A stretch of 64,000 bases of DNA from Delphinus delphis. Taxonomy: Eukaryota > Chordata > Mammalia > Artiodactyla > Delphinidae. Below are positions 58,312-64,000 of the stretch, piece by piece. A model generated the notes under the pieces. It did no database searches and was not told the origin of the DNA. It saw only the letters and a program-made list of their open reading frames with translations. Each line of letters begins with the position of its first letter. Positions within the stretch are counted from its first letter, which is position 1. Where the stretch lies: positions 10,409,958 through 10,473,957 of the forward strand of contig NC_082694.2 of the NCBI RefSeq assembly GCF_949987515.2, given 5' to 3'. The translations under genes were made by a program, and so were the position numbers.

Positions 58312-61006
58312 GTGAGGCCGTGATTGCCGTCTGCCCTGTCCTGGGGTAGCCAGCCTCCGCTGTGGGTTCAGGAAGTGGGATTGGGCGAGGTCATTGCCTG
58401 GTCGGCCTGGAGGGCATGACTGAAGCTAACAGGTTTGTTATCAAAAATAAGAGACATGGTATCATTTCGTGTTTTCACCAGGCGTAAATGTCTCTAGCCC
58501 TCCTGAAAACCAGAGAACATGTTTAGCCTCTGCAGCCCTGCAGCTTGTGGTCTGAGGTGAGGTGAGAAAGGAGAAGATGAGGGGTTTACCAGGGCGGGGT
58601 GTTGAGAGGGGGGCAGGAAGCAGACCCGTGGTGCTGAGAGTGTGGGGGTGCGCGTGGGGAGGTGTTCCGGAGCAGGGGGCGCCGTGATGTGATGCCTCGG
58701 TCTCTCCTCATCATGATGAGCCTTCGGTGGCAACACTTTCACTTCAGTCACTCTTTATAAAGCGTATCGTTAACTTTCCCTGCTTTCTTACTTAGACGGT
58801 ATTGCACAAAGTTACACTGTTTTTCTTCATGATTGCACTTTATTTTGGTTGCAGTTACTGCACTGGGCTGTGTTCGGTGTGATTGGAGTACAGGTTCTGG
58901 GGGCAGACTGCCTGGCTGATCTCATCTTGATTACTAATTAGCTGTGTAGTCTTGGATTAGTGTCTCAATTTCCTCATCTCTAAAAAAATGGCTGATACTA
59001 ATACCTATCTAGGATTTTTGTGAAAATTCATTAATCGAGATAGAATGCTTGCCGCAAAGTTTGGCACATAGGAAACCCACAGTAACTGTTAATGATTTAT
59101 AAGTGGTACCATCATTTTTAGTGTTTTGCTCCAATACAGAATGGCCTCAGGCAACTTGGATTACTTCAGTTCTTCACCTTTTTTTTTAAAGTGGTTTTCT
59201 TCTCCTTTGCAGGAAGCTGGCCTGCTTTGTTGCTATAATTTACCTGGCCAACAGCTTTCCCCAGCCATATTCCCCCAATTTCCAGACTTATTGTTTCCTG
59301 CCTGTTTGTTACTTGAAGGTTGCCGAGTTTGTTTGAAAGCAAAAGAAGACTGGCTTAGTGTGGAAATAAAACAAAACTCAGGACCAGATGCGTTAATGAA
59401 ATGCATGGTAGGAAATTTGACATTAATTTATACATTCAACTATTTTGTGCCTATAATGTGCCAGGCGCTGGGATGAGCAAGACAGAAATTGCTGTCTACT
59501 CTGATGGAGCTTATTTTCTAGTGGAGAAAGAAACAAAAGAAAAGATAGTCCCAGAATTCCCCCTGTGCTGCCCCTCTGCAGTGGAGACCCTGGCCCAGGC
59601 GGTGAATAGGGGGCAGGCATGGGCACAGGGTGGGTGTGGAGCCACGACAGGCCCCTGGCCGACAACAGTGGCTTGTGAGTATTTCAGGCATTTTAAATGT
59701 TCTCCACAGCATTCTGCCTATGGGAAGAGTACGGCATTGGTGAATATCCCCTGAGGGATGAGTATTAGTAGTGCCCAGAGCCCACTTCTCTGCCTTACAT
59801 TGCACGGCCAGTATGCCTTGGAGGTCATTTCCCTCGTAAAGAAGTTTGCCCTGCTCCCCCACTGAAGTCACTGTCTGGATGTTCCCATGTGAATGAAGTG
59901 GTGTTCAGGTTTATTGAGCATGATGGACCACTGGCGGGACTCCACAGGTGTGCACAGTGCATGCTGCCCGGCCCTGCTTCTAGGTCATGGTGTAGGTTAG
60001 CTGGAATGGCAGAGGACACACAGTCAGCAGGGTCCCAGACTGTGAGCCGCTGTCCACTTGAGGCTCTGCTCTCAGTGGTTCGTCTCCCTTCAGGCTCTTA
60101 TGTTCCCACGACTCTCAGATTCACAGCAAATACTTAGGTTGTTTCCCACAACTTCTAATGTTCCTGCTGGATGAAAATGCAGGTGGATGGGATCGTGCTC
60201 TTGGCCCAGCTACTTTCACCACCAGACCTATTGTAAGGGGAGCAGAGAAGGTATAGACCCTAGCCTCTTCATTGTCTGCTGAGAGAGATGCAGTGCTGGA
60301 CAGACCAGGGATGCTTGGTCTGCCTGGCTCCAAGCAGAGAAGTTGGTTATTGATTAATTATTTCTAAGTATTCTTATTTACAGAAAGTGAGTTTCAAGGC
60401 TTTGTCATTTGAGAGGTGTACTCTTATTACTGCCAGATAAAAGCTTTTAAAGTCTAATTCAGTCAGATCCTCTACCTCAAGGTGTTGAGTGGCTCACAGT
60501 GACAAAGTAAGTTACAAGAAATGGCCAGTTTAGGGTGAAGATCCTTTGCAGTTGGGCCCTAGCCTTTGTTACTAGCCTTATGTCCTCGTCCTCCTACTTC
60601 CTTGCCCAAATTCTCGACTTCAGGCTATCTGTGCCCAGAATAAGCCCTGTTCTTTCTTGCTTATATCTGGTGTCTCTGATTAGAAGGCTTTCCCCCGTCT
60701 TCTGTTAGAATTCTTCAGAGTGCATCTCACTTCACATGCTGCATCTTCAGATGAAAATTGCCTGCTTGCTTCCGTCTTTTCTGTTAGATGGTTTGAATCA
60801 TAGTGTGAGGCTTATTTTTCTTTATGGCACTTATCAGCTCCTCCTCTTTTGTTGTTTGTGTGCTTGTCTTCATTAACCCTTGTAGATTAAATTCCTTCGC
60901 AGTGAGCACTAGGCTGGTGTCTTGTAACAGCAGTGTTGGGTTGCGTAAACATTTGTTTCCTGAATTAAACTGAGAAAGTCGCATGGTTATATTCCCCTCA
61001 TTTCTT

Positions 61007-61304
61007 TTGTTTTATAAAATTTATTTATTTATTTATTTTTGGCTGCATTGGGTCTTCATTGCTGCGCGCAGGCTTTCTCTAGTTGCAGTGAGCAGGAGCT
61101 ACTCTTCGTTGCGGTGCGCGGGCTTCTCATTGCGGTGGCTTCTCTTGTTGCGGAGCACGGGCTCTAGGCGTGTGGGCTTCAGTAGTTGTGGTGCACGGGC
61201 CTAGTTGCTCAGCGGTATATGGGATCTTCCCGGACCAGGGCTCTATCCCGAGTCCCCTGCATTGGCAGGCGGATTCTTAAGCACTGCGCCACCAGGGAAG
61301 TCCC
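61007..61304 (-). mobile_element. CHR-type SINE, long form, antisense
   Basis: Perfect 14-bp target duplication TCCCCTCATTTCTT at 60993-61006 and 61305-61318. Confidence 0.96.
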
Positions 61305-61411
61305 TCCCCTCATTTCTTGTACAGAAACCTTTTTAGTCTTGCTCTTTCAAAATTAGGATCACTGTCCTTGCTTATCATTGCCTGGAACAGCTTATCTTCT
61401 TGTCCTATCTT

Positions 61412-63790
61412 TGCATTTTTTATTTTAATTGGAGTATAATTGACATATAGCATTATATTAGTTTCAAGTATACAGTATAATGACTTGATATTTGTATGTA
61501 TTGCTAGATGATCACCACAATAAGTCTAGTTAACATACGTCACCACACATAGTTACAAACATTTTTTTTTTCTTATGATGAGAATTTTTAAGATCTACTC
61601 TCTTAGCAACTTTCAAATCTGGAATACAGTGTTATTAACTGTAGTCACCATGCTGTACGTTACATTCCATGGCTTAATTTATTTTGTACTTTTTGATCCC
61701 TTTTACCCATTTCACTATCCTCCACCCCCTCCCTCTGGCAACCACCAGTCTGTTCTTTGTATCTATGAGTTTGGTTTTTTGTTTTGTTTGTTTTTCTTTA
61801 GATTCCACATACAAGTGAGATCATACGGTATTTATGTTTCCCTGTCTGACTTAGCTTCACTTAGCACAGTGCCCTCAGGGTCCATCCATGTTTTCGCAAA
61901 TGGCAAGATTTCCTTCTTTTTTATGGCTGAATAATATTCGTGTGTGTGTGTGTGTGTGTGTAGAAAACGTGGCATATATACATATGCCACATTTTCTTTA
62001 TCCATCATCCATTAGTGGACACTTAGGTTGTTTCCATATCTTGCCTATTGTACTTAATGCTGCAGTGAACATGGGGGTGTATATATTTTTTTGAGTTATT
62101 GTTGTTTTCTTCAGATAAATACACAGAAGTGGAATTGCTGGATCATATGATAGTTCTGTTTTTCATTTTTTGAGGAACATCCTTACTGATTTTTGTAGTA
62201 GCTGCACCAATTTACATTCTCACCAACGTGCACAGGGGTTCCCTTTTCTCCACATCCTTGCCAAAATTTGTTAATGCTTGTCTTTTTGATAATAGCCATT
62301 CTAACAGGTGTGAGATGATATCTCATTTTGGTTTTGATTTGTATTTCCCTTATGATTAATAATGTTGAGCATCTTTTCGTGTACCTGTTGGTCATCTGTA
62401 TATCTTCTTTGGAAAAATGTCTATTCAGATCTGCCCATTTTTTAACCAGATTGTTTATTTTGTTGATTTTGAGTTGCATGAGTTCTTCATATGTTTTGAA
62501 TATTAACCCCTTATCAGCTACATGATTTGCAAATATTTTCTCCCATTCAATAGATTGCTTTTTCATTTTGTTGATGTTTTCCTTTGCTATGCAGAAGCTT
62601 TTTAGTTTGAGTCCCACTTGTTTATTTTTGCTTTTGCTGCCTTTACTTTTGGTGTCAGATCCAAAAAATCATTGCCAAGACTAATGTCAAAGAGCTTACT
62701 GCCTATGTTTTCTTCTAGGAGTTTTATGGTTTCAGATCTTCATTCAAGTCTTTAATCCTTTCTGAGTTAATTTTTGTGTATGATGTAATACAGTGGTCCA
62801 GTTTCATTCTTTTGCATGTAGCTGTTCAGTTTTCCCAACACCATTTATTGAAGAGACTGTCCTTTCCCCACTGTAAGTTCTTGGCTCCTTTGTTGTAAAT
62901 TAATTGACCATATATGCATGCGTTTATTTCTAGGCTCTCTATTCTGTTCCATTCATCTGTGATTCTGTTTTTATGCCGATGCCATGCTGTTTTGATTACT
63001 ATAACTTTGTAAAATAGTTTGAAATCAAGAAGCATGATGCCTCCAGCCTTGTTCTTTGTTCTCAAGATTGCTTTGGCTATTCAGGGTCTTTTGTGGTTCC
63101 ATACAAATTTTAGGATTGTTTGTTCTATTTCTGTGAAAAATGCCACTGGAATTTTGATAGGGATTGCATTGAATTTGTACAGTAGATTGCTTTGGGTGGT
63201 ATGGACATTTTAACAATATTACTTTTTCCAGTCTGTGAGCACAGAATATCTTTCCATTTATTTGTGTCTTAGTTTCTTTCATTAATGTCTTATAGATTTC
63301 AGTGTACAGGTCTTTCACCTCCTTGGTTAAATTTAATCCTAGGTATTTTATTCTTTTTGATGCTGTTGTAAACGAGAAAGTTTTCTTACTTTCTCTATTA
63401 GTGTATAGAAATGCAGCAGATTTTTGTATATTGATTTTGTATCCTGCAACTTCACTGAATTCGTTTATTCTAATGGTTGTTTTTGGTGGAGTCTAGGGTT
63501 TGCTCTATATAATATGATGTCATCCACAAATAGTGAGTTTTACTTCTTTCTAAATCTAACGGAAAGGATGCCTTTCCTTTCTTTTTCTTGCCTAATCGTT
63601 CTAGCTTGGACTTCCAATACTATGCTGAATAAAAGTGGTGTGAGTGGGCATCCTTGTCTTGTTCCTGATCTTAGAGGAAAAGCTTTCAGGTTTTCACTGT
63701 TGAGTACGATGTTAGCTATGGACTGAACTTTTACAGCCTGCATCACTGTAGTAGTTTTTATTCTCCAGTTTCTCAAAAAGTTTATTTTTC
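61412..63790 (-). mobile_element. LINE-1, 5'-truncated, antisense, ORF2 broken
   Basis: 2.4 kb covering the reverse-transcriptase core to the 3' UTR. Minus-strand pieces read [20 protein letters not shown] (63,6xx), [19 protein letters not shown] (62,83x) and [20 protein letters not shown] (62,3xx). Frameshifts and stops separate them, so it is inactive. A (GT)n run lies at about 61940-61961. Confidence 0.95.
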
Positions 63791-64000
63791 TGAAAACTAC
63801 CTCTAGCAGTTAAAAATCTTTCCTTTCCCCTAGGTCATTTTGACCTCTTGTGGGTAGTATGGGATTCACACAGATAATTGTTCTCAGTGTTAGCATCAGC
63901 ATGTCTGAAACCTATATTTACACATCTATGAGGTCACATTTTTGGTAAATCATAATGGTGTAATGTGGAACCACTGATACGTAGGGCCAACTGTAAAGTT

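Larger units (their letters stand above)
58312..64000. other. KANSL3: KANSL3 intron 5 (incomplete)
   Basis: 5.7 kb to the window edge. One SINE and one LINE-1 fragment in 61,007-63,790. The stretch 58,312-61,006 holds only an L2-like block near 59,420-59,530 (TGCCAGGCGCTGGGATGAGC). No further exon found. Confidence 0.75.

Noticed and set aside
61960..61990. 9-bp inverted repeat GTGGCATAT...ATATGCCAC
   Set aside because: Lies inside the LINE-1 next to a (GT)n run and is explained by its consensus sequence.

Overview
This window is nuclear DNA from a mammal, almost certainly a cetacean (whale or dolphin). Two things support this. The gene pair FER1L5 / KANSL3 is a mammalian neighbourhood (human 2q11.2). 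About 29 copies of the tRNA-derived CHR-type SINEs of Cetartiodactyla are scattered through it, including seven copies of a GC-rich ~205-bp subfamily that I know from whale and dolphin sequence. LINE-1 3' ends are of the cetartiodactyl type. I see no microbial sequence, CRISPR array or phage.

Left two thirds (about 49 to 36,871, minus strand): the 5' half of FER1L5, a ferlin. I placed 32 exons by reading both splice sites and checking that every junction keeps frame. They give about 1,089 residues from the initiator Met through C2A, C2B, FerI, C2C, FerA, FerB and DysF to the first strands of the next C2 domain, with no stop or frameshift. The 3' half lies beyond position 1. One intron uses a GC donor. 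The introns are loaded with SINEs, LINE-1 pieces, an MLT1-like LTR, a solo LTR and a duplicated LINE-1+SINE segment.

Middle (36,872 to 43,079): intergenic. It holds a candidate FER1L5 promoter just upstream of its ATG, then old LINE-1 fragments (one carrying a nested MER2 transposon) and several SINEs.

Right third (43,080 to 64,000, plus strand): the CpG-island promoter and first four coding-bearing exons (221 residues) of KANSL3, a subunit of the KAT8/MOF NSL histone acetyltransferase complex, head-to-head with FER1L5. The rest of KANSL3 lies beyond 64,000. Its introns contain SINEs, an hAT-type DNA transposon with an 8-bp target duplication, and a 2.4-kb antisense LINE-1 fragment.

The two genes are neighbours, not partners. 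FER1L5 is a membrane-fusion protein, with reported roles in myotubes and in the sperm acrosome reaction. KANSL3 is a housekeeping chromatin factor. No new molecular system was found. The most interesting items are the RFX/CRE-like pair upstream of FER1L5, the GC-AG intron, the duplicated LINE-1+SINE segment, the LTR nested in a palindromic transposon, and a short uORF in KANSL3.
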